A stretch of DNA of 64,000 nt from Streptomyces sp. BK340 (GCF_007827595.1 NZ_VISR01000032.1:1-64000), one strand, 5' to 3'. Numbered from the stretch's first letter, positions 42,660 through 52,592 are shown. Notes: generated by a model from the sequence alone, not told the origin. A program made the numbers and translations.

Positions 42660-44483
42660 GTGGACCGCGCCCGACGCACCGGACGACCCGGACACCCCAG
42701 ATCCGTCCTCGCCCTGCTCACGGCCGTACTGCTGGCCGTAGCAGGCATCACCGTGCTCTCGTCGGCCGCCCGTGCGGCCGACGCGGACCTCGCGAGGAAC
42801 GGCGGCTTCGAGTCCGGCCTCGACGGCTGGACCTGCACGGCCGGAGCGGCGGTCAACTCTCCAGTGCACAGCGGGAGTTCCGCGCTGCAGGCGACCCCGG
42901 CCGGCAGCGACAACGCCCAGTGCGCGCAGACCGTGACCGTCCAGCCCAACTCCCAGTACACGCTGTCCGGTTACGTCCGCGGCTCCTACGTCTACCTCGG
43001 CGCGAACGGCACCGGCACCACCGACGTCTCCACCTGGACCCAGTCCGCCCCCGACTGGCAGAAGCTGACGACCACCTTCACCACCGGCGCCGCCACGACG
43101 AAGGTCACCCTCTACACACACGGCTGGTACGGCACCGGCGCCTACTACGCCGACGACATCTCCCTGGTCGGCCCGGGCGGGAGCACCGGACAGCCGCCCG
43201 CCGCGCCGGCCGGCCTCAGAACCGGCACGGTCACCTCCTCCTCCGTCGCCCTGTCCTGGTCGGCGGCGACCGGCGCCACGAGTTACGCGGTCTACCGGGA
43301 CGGGGCCAAGGTCCAGACGGTGAGCGGCACTTCGGCCACCGTCTCCGGGCTCGCGCCCTCGACGGCGTACAGCTTCCAGGTCACCGCGAGCAACGACGCC
43401 GGCGAGTCCGCCAGGTCGGCCGCGGTGACCGCGACGACCACGGCAGGCACCGGCGGCGGCTCGACCGACCTGCCCGCCCACGCCCTGGTCGGCTACCTGC
43501 ACGCCAGTTTCGCCAACGGCTCCGGTTACACCCGTATGGCCGACGTACCCGACAGCTGGGACGTCATCGACCTGGCCTTCGGCGAGCCCACCTCGGCCAC
43601 CTCCGGTGACATCCGCTTCAACCGCTGCCCGGTCACCGAGTGCCCGAACGTGGAGAGCGACGCCGACTTCAAGGCGGCCATCAAGGCCAAGCAGGCGGCC
43701 GGCAAGAAGGTGCTGATCTCCATCGGCGGTCAGAACGGCCAGGTCCAGCTGACGACCACGGCGGCCCGCGACACCTTCGTCTCCTCGGTCTCGAACATCA
43801 TCGACACCTACGGCCTCGACGGCCTGGACATCGACTTCGAGGGCCACTCGCTGTCCCTGAACGCGAACGACACGGACTTCAGGAACCCGACCACGCCCGT
43901 GATCGTCAACCTCATCTCGGCCCTGAAGACCCTGAAGGCCAGGTACGGTTCGAAATTCGTGCTGACGATGGCGCCGGAGACCTTCTTCGTCCAGATGGGA
44001 CACCAGTACTACGGCACCGGCAAGTGGGGCGGCCAGGACCCGCGCTGCGGGGCGTACCTCCCGGTCATCCACGCCCTGCGCGACGCCCTCACCCTGCTGC
44101 ACGTCCAGGACTACAACTCGGGCCCGATCATGGGCCTCGACAACCAGTACCACTCCATGGGCGGCGCCGACTTCCACATCGCCATGACCGACATGCTGCT
44201 CACCGGCTTCCCGGTCGCGGGCGACGCGGACAACGTCTTCCCGCCGCTGCGCCCGGACCAGGTGGCGATCGGCATGCCGGCGTCGACGAACGCGGGCAAC
44301 GGGTACGTGGCCCCGTCCGAGGTCACCAAGACCCTGGACTGCCTGACGAAGAAGACGAACTGCGGCTCGTATCCGACCCACGGGACCTGGCCCGCTCTTC
44401 GCGGTCTGATGACGTGGTCGGTGAACTGGGACCGCTACTCCAGCTGGGAGTTCCAGAAGAACTTCGACGCCCACTTCGGCTGA
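42660..44483 (+). CDS. Secreted GH18 chitinase with CBM and FN3 modules
   Basis: 607 residues from GTG 42660 after CGGAGGCCCCT. Signal peptide about 1-40 (LALLTAVLLAVAG, then ARA). Residues about 42-175 form a carbohydrate-binding beta-sandwich (CBM4/9-like: GGFESGLDGWTCTAGAAVNS). Residues about 185-265 are a fibronectin type III domain (VALSWSAATGATSYAVYRDG). Residues about 275-600 are the GH18 barrel with DGLDIDFE, catalytic acid about Glu394, and QDYNSG and MTWSVNWDRYSS downstream. It hydrolyses chitin outside the cell and is controlled by DasR as the upstream dre suggests. Its end overlaps the convergent PAP2 gene. Confidence 0.93.
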   Translation: MDRARRTGRPGHPRSVLALLTAVLLAVAGITVLSSAARAADADLARNGGFESGLDGWTCTAGAAVNSPVHSGSSALQATPAGSDNAQCAQTVTVQPNSQYTLSGYVRGSYVYLGANGTGTTDVSTWTQSAPDWQKLTTTFTTGAATTKVTLYTHGWYGTGAYYADDISLVGPGGSTGQPPAAPAGLRTGTVTSSSVALSWSAATGATSYAVYRDGAKVQTVSGTSATVSGLAPSTAYSFQVTASNDAGESARSAAVTATTTAGTGGGSTDLPAHALVGYLHASFANGSGYTRMADVPDSWDVIDLAFGEPTSATSGDIRFNRCPVTECPNVESDADFKAAIKAKQAAGKKVLISIGGQNGQVQLTTTAARDTFVSSVSNIIDTYGLDGLDIDFEGHSLSLNANDTDFRNPTTPVIVNLISALKTLKARYGSKFVLTMAPETFFVQMGHQYYGTGKWGGQDPRCGAYLPVIHALRDALTLLHVQDYNSGPIMGLDNQYHSMGGADFHIAMTDMLLTGFPVAGDADNVFPPLRPDQVAIGMPASTNAGNGYVAPSEVTKTLDCLTKKTNCGSYPTHGTWPALRGLMTWSVNWDRYSSWEFQKNFDAHFG

Positions 44484-45090
44484 CCACCAGGGACAGGGTG
44501 GTCAGCAGCACCGTGCCCAGGCACCAGCTGGCCACCACGTCCAGCGGCCAGTGCCAGCCCCGGCGGACCAGGCCGTAGGAGACGCCGAGCACGAGGGCGG
44601 CGCAGACGCCGACGAGTGCTCTGCGGGCGGCGGCCGAGCGCAGCCAGGGGAACACGAGCAGGGTCGCCGAACCGTACGCGATCGCCGCGGTCGCCGTATG
44701 ACCGGAGGGGAAGTAGCCGACCCCCGGGGGCATCAGCGGGGTCCCCGGCCGGGCGGTCCAGTCCTTCAGCGGGACGACGAACGCAGGGACCAGCGCCATC
44801 AGTACGGCCGCCGCGGCGGGTGGCAGCCACCAGCCGTCCGTGCCCGCCGCGCGGCCGCGCCAGGCGGAGTACCCGAGGGCGAGGACGAGCACCGGGACGG
44901 CGACCTGGACATCGCCGAGGTCGGAGAGGAGCTCGGAGAACCGGTCCGGACGGACGAGCTGCCGGCTCAACCGCGCGTCGAGGCGCAGGAGCGGTCCGTG
45001 GGTGACGACCTGCCAGGTGATCAGGGCGAGCAGGAGCGTGGGCAGGGCCAGGAGCGCGTACTTCGGGCGCGGATCCGGTGACATCGGCAC
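44323..45090 (-). CDS. PAP2 superfamily phosphatase, membrane-bound
   Basis: 255 residues (GTG 45090, or ATG 45084). Six membrane helices. PAP2 motifs are KDWTARP (short form of KX6RP), PSGHT and RRGWHWPLD. It probably dephosphorylates a lipid phosphate such as undecaprenyl or phosphatidic acid. The last about 55 residues (SRSGRRSSSGTPSW onward) are Ser/Arg rich and read antisense to the end of the chitinase gene, a 161-bp overlap. The catalytic core ends before the overlap, so the enzyme could still be active. An alternative explanation is loss of an original stop codon. Confidence 0.75.
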   Translation of the reverse strand: MPMSPDPRPKYALLALPTLLLALITWQVVTHGPLLRLDARLSRQLVRPDRFSELLSDLGDVQVAVPVLVLALGYSAWRGRAAGTDGWWLPPAAAAVLMALVPAFVVPLKDWTARPGTPLMPPGVGYFPSGHTATAAIAYGSATLLVFPWLRSAAARRALVGVCAALVLGVSYGLVRRGWHWPLDVVASWCLGTVLLTTLSLVVSRSGRRSSSGTPSWSSGPSSPTTSSDREERARSRGSDTSRSSSSSSGSPGSW

Positions 45091-45470
45091 GCGGCACAGC
45101 TTCTCAGACCCTGCGGGGGAGGAAGGAGGTCGGCCGCCCCGGAACAGGGGGGGTGGTTCCGAGGCGGCCGTCCGGATCGGGACGTCGCGCGCCCCGGGGG
45201 GTTTGGGGCGGCGACCGTCCGATCGGTGAGGAGATCCCGGAGCGGTCAGGCTCCGGTTGTGTGCGCGAAGGCACGACCAGGTCGAAGCTGGGGAGGCCCC
45301 GGCCTGAAATCACCCACAGTCCCCTGTGGGCGGGGTGTATCTCTCATCTGGGTAGAACCTACGGCAGCCCGGGGCGCTTGGGCAGACGGAATCGCGTCCC
45401 GCCATCCACCTCGCACACCTTCTTCACACGGCCTGCCGCAGGCCACCCTTCAGAGGGGCGAACCAGCCGC
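45091..45470. other. Intergenic region with two hairpins, no gene seen
   Basis: A stem of about 13 bp with mismatches (CGGCCGCC at 45131 with GGCGGCCG to 45170) may terminate transcripts arriving from gabT or lie in the PAP2 5' leader. CCCACAG-TCCC-CTGTGGG (45313-45330) is a perfect 7-bp hairpin. Nothing between them looks like a gene on either strand. Confidence 0.4.
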
Positions 45471-46805
45471 TCAGATGCGTGCGAACGCCTGCTCGATGAT
45501 GTCGAGACCCTCGTTCAGGAGGTCCTCGCCGATCACCAGCGGGGGCAGGAAACGCAGCACGTTGCCGTAGGTGCCACAGGTCAGGACGAGCAGGCCCTCC
45601 TGGTGGCAGGCCTTGGCGAGGGCGGCGGTGGCCTCCGCGTTCGGCTCCTTGGTGGCGCGGTCCTTGACCAGCTCGATGGCGATCATGCCGCCACGGCCAC
45701 GGATGTCGCCGATGATGTCGAACTTCTCGGCCATGGCGGTGAGGCGCGCCTTCATGATCGCCTCGATGTTCTTCGCCTTGGCGTTGAGGTCCAGCTCCTT
45801 CATCGTCTCGATGGCGCCGAGCGCACCGGCGCAGGCCACCGGGTTGCCGCCGTAGGTGCCGCCGAGGCCGCCCGCGTGCGCGGCGTCCATGATCTCGGCG
45901 CGGCCGGTGACGGCGGCCAGCGGCAGACCGCCGGCGATGCCCTTGGCCGTGGTGATCAGGTCGGGGACGATGCCCTCGTCCTCGCAGGCGAACCACTGGC
46001 CGGTGCGGCAGAAGCCGGACTGGATCTCGTCCGCGACGAAGACGATGCCGTTGTCCTTGGCGAACTCGCTGATCGCGGGCAGGAAGCCCTTGGCCGGCTC
46101 GATGAAGCCGCCCTCACCGAGCACGGGCTCGATGATGATCGCGGCGACGTTGTCGGCGCCGATCTGCTTGGTGATCTGGTCGATGGCCTGCTTCGTGGCC
46201 TCCGGGCCGCAGTTCTCCGGGCCGGTCAGCCAGCGGTAGCCGTACGCGACGGGGACGCGGTAGACCTCGGGCGCGAACGGGCCGAAGCCGTGCTTGTACG
46301 GCATGTTCTTGGCCGTCAGCGCCATCGTCAGGTTGGTACGGCCGTGGTAGCCGTGGTCGAAGACGACGACGGCCTGGCGCTTGGTGTACGCGCGGGCGAT
46401 CTTGACGGCGTTCTCGACGGCCTCGGCGCCCGAGTTGAACAGCGCGGACTTCTTGGCGTGGTCACCCGGCGTGAGCTCGGCCAGCGCCTCGGCGACGGCC
46501 ACGTAGCCCTCGTACGGCGTGACCATGAAACAGGTGTGGGTGAAGTCGGCCAGCTGGGCGCTCGCGCGGCGTACGACGGCCTCGGCGGAGCCGCCGACCG
46601 AGGTCACGGCGATGCCGGAACCGAAGTCGATCAGACGGTTGCCGTCGACGTCCTCGATGATGCCGCCGTCCACGCGCGTCGTGAACACGGGCAGCACGGA
46701 GCCCACGCCCTGCGCGACCGCGGCGAGGCGGCGGGCCTGCAGCTCCTGCGACTTCGGGCCGGGGATGGCGGTGACGACGCGGCGCTCCTGCGGAAGTGCG
46801 GTCAT
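45471..46805 (-). CDS. gabT: 4-aminobutyrate aminotransferase
   Basis: 444-residue PLP-dependent class III aminotransferase from ATG 46805, with GabT blocks: FNSGAEAVENAVKIARAYTKR, VVFDHGYHGRTNLTMALT, IIIEPVLGEGGFI, FVADEIQSGFCRTG and the cofactor lysine in LITTAKGIAGGLP. It converts GABA plus 2-oxoglutarate to succinate semialdehyde and glutamate. It supplies the substrate for the dehydrogenase at 51147 and takes the GABA made by the polyamine clusters at 12162 and 33805. It is divergent from the ATPase gene at 47060. Confidence 0.93.
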   Translation of the reverse strand: MTALPQERRVVTAIPGPKSQELQARRLAAVAQGVGSVLPVFTTRVDGGIIEDVDGNRLIDFGSGIAVTSVGGSAEAVVRRASAQLADFTHTCFMVTPYEGYVAVAEALAELTPGDHAKKSALFNSGAEAVENAVKIARAYTKRQAVVVFDHGYHGRTNLTMALTAKNMPYKHGFGPFAPEVYRVPVAYGYRWLTGPENCGPEATKQAIDQITKQIGADNVAAIIIEPVLGEGGFIEPAKGFLPAISEFAKDNGIVFVADEIQSGFCRTGQWFACEDEGIVPDLITTAKGIAGGLPLAAVTGRAEIMDAAHAGGLGGTYGGNPVACAGALGAIETMKELDLNAKAKNIEAIMKARLTAMAEKFDIIGDIRGRGGMIAIELVKDRATKEPNAEATAALAKACHQEGLLVLTCGTYGNVLRFLPPLVIGEDLLNEGLDIIEQAFARI

Positions 46806-47059
46806 GAGGGCTCCCTGATGATCTTGCGTACCGGGTGTTCCCGGGCGGTACCGGACGGTGCGTTTTACTGACGCTTGTCTCTTTCTTCGCAGGCTAGGGC
46901 CGGAGGTGGAGGGTGGGCATGCTCCATGTGGGCGTTGTCGGGAAGATTGGTTGTCCGTCGTGGACATAGCACTGGGGGAGGGGCGCGCCCGGCCGGTTGC
47001 GTCCTCTCGGCCGCGTAAACGGTGAACTCCCTTTGTCGGGGCGTTAGATTGGCTCGCTG

Positions 47060-49222
47060 ATGGTGGACGGAACGGCTGGTCAGGGGGCAGGGGCGATGGA
47101 GAGCGACGGGACGCGGGACGTGCGCGGTACGCATGCGAATCCTGTGCCGCGCCCGGCGGTGCCCCGGGAGGGTTCCGCCGTGCCGCCCCTGCCCGCCGGG
47201 CCGCCCGGGGTTCCGCCCAGGCCGGACGGCTCGGCCTTCCTGGCCTGGCTGCGGGCGTCCCGGCCGGAGGCGGCACCGGGCGTGTGGCGGTTCGGCTACC
47301 GGCCCCGGCCCGAACAGGAGCCCGAGCGGATCCCGACCCGGCAGCTGCTGAGCGGCGCACTGATCGCCTTCCTCGTGGGCTGGCTGGTGTGGTCCCTGCT
47401 GTGGAACGGCTACCTCGGGGGCTGGTGGGTGCTGCCCCTGGAACTGTTCACCCCGGACTCCTGGCGCCAGAGCAACGACCAGGTCGGCAACGCGTTCCTC
47501 TGGTACTCGTACTACACCCTCATCGCGGTGGGCATCATGCTCGTCGTCGGCCGCCTCGGCCGCTGGGGCGAGGTCTGGCGCCGTTTCGGGCCGCCCGCCT
47601 GGCGGGCGACCGTGCCCGCCGCCGAGCCCGCGCCCGCTCCCGAGCAGGACCCCGCCGAATGGCCCCAGCTGCGGCACGCCGGAGCCCATGAGGCCGCCGA
47701 GCGGCTGGCCGCCGAGGCGAGGGCCGGGCTCATGCGGGACGTCGACCACGCCCGGATCAGCCGGGCCTGGCAGGGCGTGCGGTCCGGCACGCACACGCTC
47801 GCCTCCTTCACGGGCGCCGTGCTGCAGGACGGCTCGGCCGCCTGTCTGCACCCCTCCGGCGAGCGCGACCTGCCCGCCCGCCAGGCCCGGCACGACCTGC
47901 TCACCGGGCAGGTGCGGCTCGGCACCACCGCGGACGACCCCCGCAACCCGTACCACTACCGCGGTTCCGGACTCGCCCTCGGCCCCGAGCTGCTCGGCAC
48001 CTCGCTGCTCGCCGTCGGCCCGGCCGGCTCCGGCAAGACCGGCGCGGTCATCCGGCCGCTCGCCGAGTCGCTGTGCCTGCACTCCCTCGCCGGACGGGCC
48101 GCCGTCGTGGCCGTCGGAGCGGCGGGCGCGGGACTCGGCCCGGCCGAGGCGTACGACGTCGTCGTCCGGATCGGGCACCCCGAGTCCGTCTACGACCTCG
48201 ACCTGTACGGCGGCACCACCGACCCGGACGAGGCCGCCGCCATACTCGCCGAGGCCCTCGTCGGCGATCTCGCCGACCCGCACCCCGGTGGCGACAGCCG
48301 CCGCTCCACCACCGTCCTCGCCCAGCTGCTCGGCCCCTTCCGCGCCGTCCACGACCGCTTCCCCTCCGTCCCCGAGCTGCGCCAGCTCCTCGACGGCACG
48401 CCCGGACCGCTCGCCGCGCTCCGCAAGGCGCTGACCGACACCGGGCAGGAGTCGCTGCTCAGGGAACTGGACGCGCGGGAGCGGCAGATGGCCCACCCGG
48501 GCGATGTCGGCGCGGTGCTCGCCGACCGGATCGCGCTGCTGGACCGGCCCGCCTTCGCCCCCTTCTTCGACACGTCCGGGCAGTCCCGGCCGTTCTCGCT
48601 CAAGGCCCTCGACCACCCGGTCCGGGTCCGTATCGACCTGCCCCAGCGCGGGCACGCCGACGCCTCCCGGATCCTCGCCCGGCTGGTCCTGGCCCAGTTC
48701 ACGGCCAGCGTGACGGTACGGGAGGACCGCTCGCTGTTCGCCTGCCTGCTGCTGGACGACGCCTCCGGTGTGATCACACCGGAGTCCGTGCGCGGCATCC
48801 AGCGGCTGCGCTCCGCCCACGCGGGCACCGTGCTCACGCTGCGCACCCTGGACGACGTACCCCGGCCGCTGCGCGGACCGCTGCTCGGTGCCACCGGCTG
48901 CCGGATGGCGCTGTCCGGGCTCACCCCCTGGGACGGGCAGGACTTCGCCGAGGTGTGGGGCAAGGAGTGGACCGAGACCCGGGACGTCACCGACCGGCAG
49001 ATCATCGCCGAGACCCCGGCAGGCAAGGCCGTGCACATGCTGCGCCGGGTCATCACCGGGCAGGCACCCACCGCCCGGGCCGTCACCGTCCGCCAGGTGG
49101 AGCGCGAGCGCTGGTCGGCCTCCGAGCTGGCGCACGGGGTGCCGCCGGGGCATGCGGTGCTGTCGCTGACCACCGTGCAGGGGGAGCACGCTCCGCCGTT
49201 GCTGGTGGATCTGCGGGGCTGA
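47060..49222 (+). CDS. Membrane-anchored TraG/VirD4-like ATPase
   Basis: 720 residues. ATG 47060 is 9 nt after TAGATT, so the transcript may be leaderless; ATG 47096 is an alternative. A Pro-rich N-terminus (about 1-85) precedes two transmembrane helices (about 97-120 and 148-170), then a cytoplasmic ATPase: Walker A is SLLAVGPAGSGKTGAVI with Lys326, and a Walker B-like LLLDDASGVI is near 575. Two-helix plus AAA layout recalls coupling proteins of type IV secretion or FtsK-like pumps, but no relaxase or conjugation gene is nearby. Conserved single-copy Streptomyces protein, role unknown. Confidence 0.75.
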   Translation: MVDGTAGQGAGAMESDGTRDVRGTHANPVPRPAVPREGSAVPPLPAGPPGVPPRPDGSAFLAWLRASRPEAAPGVWRFGYRPRPEQEPERIPTRQLLSGALIAFLVGWLVWSLLWNGYLGGWWVLPLELFTPDSWRQSNDQVGNAFLWYSYYTLIAVGIMLVVGRLGRWGEVWRRFGPPAWRATVPAAEPAPAPEQDPAEWPQLRHAGAHEAAERLAAEARAGLMRDVDHARISRAWQGVRSGTHTLASFTGAVLQDGSAACLHPSGERDLPARQARHDLLTGQVRLGTTADDPRNPYHYRGSGLALGPELLGTSLLAVGPAGSGKTGAVIRPLAESLCLHSLAGRAAVVAVGAAGAGLGPAEAYDVVVRIGHPESVYDLDLYGGTTDPDEAAAILAEALVGDLADPHPGGDSRRSTTVLAQLLGPFRAVHDRFPSVPELRQLLDGTPGPLAALRKALTDTGQESLLRELDARERQMAHPGDVGAVLADRIALLDRPAFAPFFDTSGQSRPFSLKALDHPVRVRIDLPQRGHADASRILARLVLAQFTASVTVREDRSLFACLLLDDASGVITPESVRGIQRLRSAHAGTVLTLRTLDDVPRPLRGPLLGATGCRMALSGLTPWDGQDFAEVWGKEWTETRDVTDRQIIAETPAGKAVHMLRRVITGQAPTARAVTVRQVERERWSASELAHGVPPGHAVLSLTTVQGEHAPPLLVDLRG

Positions 49223-49358
49223 GGGAAGGGGCCACCCGGGACCGTACGGTACGGCAGAATCGGCATAGGCTGTTCATACGCGGCGGCCAATTGATCGCAC
49301 TGATCACCGAATCTCCCCACCCGCTGTCCGTCCCGGTTCTCCCCTCCCTGAAGGCCTC

Positions 49359-50960
49359 ATGCCCCCGACGCTCGCCTCGCTCGTCCACCACTCCGCGCTC
49401 AAGCTGACCGTCCGCGCGGGCGAGGACCGGCTCGACGTGCCCGTCCGCTGGGCGCACGTGAGCGAGCTGGCCGACCCCGTGCCCTACATGGAGGGCGGCG
49501 AGCTGCTGCTGATCACCGCGCTCAAGCTGGACGCGGAGGATCCGGAGGCGATGCGGCGGTATGTGAAGCGGCTGGCCGGCGCGGGTGTCGTGGGGCTCGG
49601 CTTCGCGGTCGGGGTGAACTACGACGAGATCCCCAAGGCCCTCGTCGACGCCGCCGAGGAGGAGGGGCTGCCGCTGCTGGAGGTGCCCCGCCGCACCCCC
49701 TTCCTCGCCATCAGCAAGGCCGTCTCGGCCGCGATCGCCGCCGACCAGTACCGGGCCGTCACGGCGGGCTTCGCCGCCCAGCGGGAGCTGACCAAGCAGG
49801 CCCTGAACGCCGGCCCCGAGGGGGTGCTCGGCGCGCTCGCCACGCAGGTCGACGGGTGGGCGGCGCTGTACGACGCCTCGGGCGCCGTCGTCGCCACCGC
49901 ACCCGAGTGGGCCGGTCGCCGGGCCGCCCGGCTCACCGCGGAGGTCGAGCGGCTGCGCGAGCGGTCCGCCCCGGCCTCCTCGGTGGTCGGCGGTCCCGAC
50001 AACGAGGACCGGGTGGAGCTGCACTCCCTGGGCACGGGCCGGCGCCCGCGCGCCGCGCTCGCCGTGGGCACGGCCGCCGCCCTCGGCACCGCCGAGCGGT
50101 ACGCCGTCCACTCCGCGATCGCCCTGCTCACCCTGACCACCGAACGGTCCCGCTCGCTGCACGCGGCCGAGCAGCGGGTCGGCGCGGCCGTGCTGCGCAT
50201 GCTGCTGGCCGGGGAGCCGGACCATGCCCGGGCCGTCGCCGGTGACCTGTACGGCGGGCTCCTCGACGCACCCTTCCGGGTGATCGTCGCCGAGTCGGCG
50301 TCCGGCACGGCCGCGCGGTCCCACCCGGAGGCGGACGCCGACGCGCTGGGCGGGATCGTGGAGGCCGTGGAGTCGGCGGCCGCGCGCGCCGGGGAGGCCG
50401 TGCTGGTCGTGCCCGAGGGGGAGCGGCTGGTGGTGCTGGCCGCGGACGGGGGTGCGGCGGTGGCCGCCTGTGCGGCGTACGCGGCGGCGCTGGAGGCCGG
50501 GCGGGCGGTGCCCGAGCAGGCGGCCGGGGACGAGGTGGAGCTGGTCGTCGGGCTGTCGGCCCCGGTCGGGCCGATCGCGGCCGCGGCGGCCTACAAGCAG
50601 GCCGAGCAGGCGCTGTCCGTCGCGCGGCGGCGGGGGCGGGTGCTGGTGGAGCACGAGCAGCTGGCTGCGGGGTCGGTCCTGCCACTGCTGGCCGACGACG
50701 CCGTGAAGGCGTTCGCCGACGGGTTGCTGCGGGCGCTGCACGAGCACGATGCGACGGGGCGGGGGGATCTGGTCGCCTCCCTGCGGGCGTGGCTGTCCCG
50801 GCACGGCCAGTGGGACGCGGCGGCCGCGGATCTCGGGGTGCACCGGCATACGCTGCGGTACCGGATGCGCAGGGTCGAGGAGATCCTGGGGCGCTCTCTG
50901 GACGACCCGGACGTCCGGATGGAGCTGTGGCTCGCTCTGAAGGCGACGTCACCGGAGTAG
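49359..50960 (+). CDS. PucR family transcriptional regulator
   Basis: 533 residues. The N-terminal PucR domain (about 5-125: VRWAHVSELADPVPYMEGGELLLITALKL) is followed by a GGDEF-like middle region and the C-terminal PucR-type HTH_30 (DLVASLRAWLSRHGQWDAAAADLGVHRHTLRYRMRRVEEIL). PucR regulators control nitrogen and purine or GABA use. Placed between gabT and the gabD-like gene on the plus strand, it is a good candidate activator of the GABA pathway; the target is inferred. Confidence 0.88.
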   Translation: MPPTLASLVHHSALKLTVRAGEDRLDVPVRWAHVSELADPVPYMEGGELLLITALKLDAEDPEAMRRYVKRLAGAGVVGLGFAVGVNYDEIPKALVDAAEEEGLPLLEVPRRTPFLAISKAVSAAIAADQYRAVTAGFAAQRELTKQALNAGPEGVLGALATQVDGWAALYDASGAVVATAPEWAGRRAARLTAEVERLRERSAPASSVVGGPDNEDRVELHSLGTGRRPRAALAVGTAAALGTAERYAVHSAIALLTLTTERSRSLHAAEQRVGAAVLRMLLAGEPDHARAVAGDLYGGLLDAPFRVIVAESASGTAARSHPEADADALGGIVEAVESAAARAGEAVLVVPEGERLVVLAADGGAAVAACAAYAAALEAGRAVPEQAAGDEVELVVGLSAPVGPIAAAAAYKQAEQALSVARRRGRVLVEHEQLAAGSVLPLLADDAVKAFADGLLRALHEHDATGRGDLVASLRAWLSRHGQWDAAAADLGVHRHTLRYRMRRVEEILGRSLDDPDVRMELWLALKATSPE

Positions 50961-51146
50961 CCGTACCAGGGGCTCCGCCCCCTGGCAGGGACGAAAGAGC
51001 GGGGAGTCTCGGCACCCACCACGCCAAACCGGAGCATCGCTCGTCCACATCAGTACGACTCGGACAAGCGACCCCCGCCCGCCTCCGCCCTACCGTGGAC
51101 CACGAAAGCACACGCACACCCCCAACGCGGAAGGGCCGGGACTCTG

Positions 51147-52592
51147 ATGACTTCCACCCACGCCTTCTGGCTCGCCGGCCGCCAGGTCACCGGCGAGGAC
51201 ACCTTCGACGTCACCTCCCCGTGGGACGGCCGTCTCGTCGGCAAGGTCAGCGTGCCGACCGACGCCCAGGTCGAGGAGGCCGTGGCCGCCGCGTACGCCG
51301 TGCGGGACGAGTTCGCCGCCACCCCGGCGCACGTCCGGGCCGCCGCTCTCGACCACGTCAGCAAGCGTCTGGTCGAGCGCACCGAGGAGATCGCCCAGCT
51401 GATCTCCGCCGAGAACGGCAAGCCGATCAAGTGGGCGCGCGGCGAGGTCGGCCGTGCCGTGTCCGTGTTCCGCTTCGCGGCCGAGGAGGCCCGGCGGTTC
51501 AACGGCGGCGAGGCCCAGCGGCTCGACACCGACCTCGGCGGCCAGGGCCGTCTGGCGCTCACCCGCCGCTTCCCGAAGGGCGTCGTCCTCGGTATCGCGC
51601 CGTTCAACTTCCCGCTGAACCTGTGCGCGCACAAGGTCGCCCCGGCGATCGCCGCCGGCGCCCCGATCATCCTCAAGCCGGCCCCGGCCACGCCGCTCTC
51701 CGGCCTGATCATCGGTGACCTGCTCGCCGAGACCGAGCTGCCCGCCGGCTCCTGGTCGATCCTCCCGGTCGCCAACGAGAAGATGCCCGCGCTGGTTCAG
51801 GACGAGCGCCTGCCGGTCATCTCCTTCACCGGTTCCGAGAAGGTCGGCTACGCGATCATGGACTCGGTGCCGCGCAAGCACTGCACCCTGGAGCTGGGCG
51901 GCAACGGTGCCGCGGTCGTCCTCGGTGACTTCGCCTCCGACGCCGACCTCGACTGGGCCGCGACCCGCATCGCGACCTTCTCGAACTACCAGGGCGGCCA
52001 GTCCTGCATCTCCGTGCAGCGTGTGATCGCGGACGCCTCCGTCTACGACCGTCTGCTGCCGCGCATCGTCGCCGCCGTCGAGGCCCAGGTCACCGGTGAC
52101 CCGACCGACGACAAGACCGACGTCGGCCCGCTGGTCAGCGAGGACGCGGCCAAGCGCGTGGAGTCCTGGGTGAAGGAGGCCGTCGAGGCCGGTGCCACCC
52201 TTCTCGCGGGCGGCGACCGCGACGGCGCCTCCTACGCGCCGACCGTCCTCACCGACGTACCGGCGGACACCACGATCGCGTGCGAGGAGGTCTTCGGACC
52301 CGTCCTCACCGTGCAGAAGGTGGACGGCGAGGCCGCGGCCTTCGCCGCCGTCAACTCCTCCAAGTACGGCCTCCAGGCGGGCGTGTTCACCCGTGACCTC
52401 CAGGCCGCCTTCCGCGCCCACCGGGCGCTGGAGGTCGGCGGCGTGGTCATCGGCGACGTCCCGTCCTACCGCGCCGACCAGATGCCCTACGGCGGTGCCA
52501 AGCAGTCGGGTGTGGGTCGCGAGGGCGTGAAGTTCGCGATGGAGGACTACACATACGAGCGCGTTCTGGTTCTCACCGGTCTCGCGCTCTGA
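51147..52592 (+). CDS. gabD: Aldehyde dehydrogenase, probable succinate-semialdehyde type
   Basis: 481 residues. Catalytic Cys is in YQGGQSCISVQRV, general-base Glu in LELGGNGAAVVLGD, and the cofactor region in APFNFPLNLCAHKVAPAIAAGAP. The GGQSC and FNFPLN forms are shared with lactaldehyde and glyceraldehyde-3-phosphate (non-phosphorylating) dehydrogenases, so substrate assignment is by context: gabT and a PucR regulator lie upstream. It is expected to oxidise succinate semialdehyde to succinate, closing the GABA shunt. A strong terminator follows at 52614. Confidence 0.8.
   Translation: MTSTHAFWLAGRQVTGEDTFDVTSPWDGRLVGKVSVPTDAQVEEAVAAAYAVRDEFAATPAHVRAAALDHVSKRLVERTEEIAQLISAENGKPIKWARGEVGRAVSVFRFAAEEARRFNGGEAQRLDTDLGGQGRLALTRRFPKGVVLGIAPFNFPLNLCAHKVAPAIAAGAPIILKPAPATPLSGLIIGDLLAETELPAGSWSILPVANEKMPALVQDERLPVISFTGSEKVGYAIMDSVPRKHCTLELGGNGAAVVLGDFASDADLDWAATRIATFSNYQGGQSCISVQRVIADASVYDRLLPRIVAAVEAQVTGDPTDDKTDVGPLVSEDAAKRVESWVKEAVEAGATLLAGGDRDGASYAPTVLTDVPADTTIACEEVFGPVLTVQKVDGEAAAFAAVNSSKYGLQAGVFTRDLQAAFRAHRALEVGGVVIGDVPSYRADQMPYGGAKQSGVGREGVKFAMEDYTYERVLVLTGLAL

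Noticed and set aside
51147..52592. Calling the dehydrogenase a glyceraldehyde-3-phosphate or lactaldehyde dehydrogenase
   Set aside because: Sequence alone allows it, but gabT and PucR beside it make succinate semialdehyde more likely; kept as an alternative in the entry.
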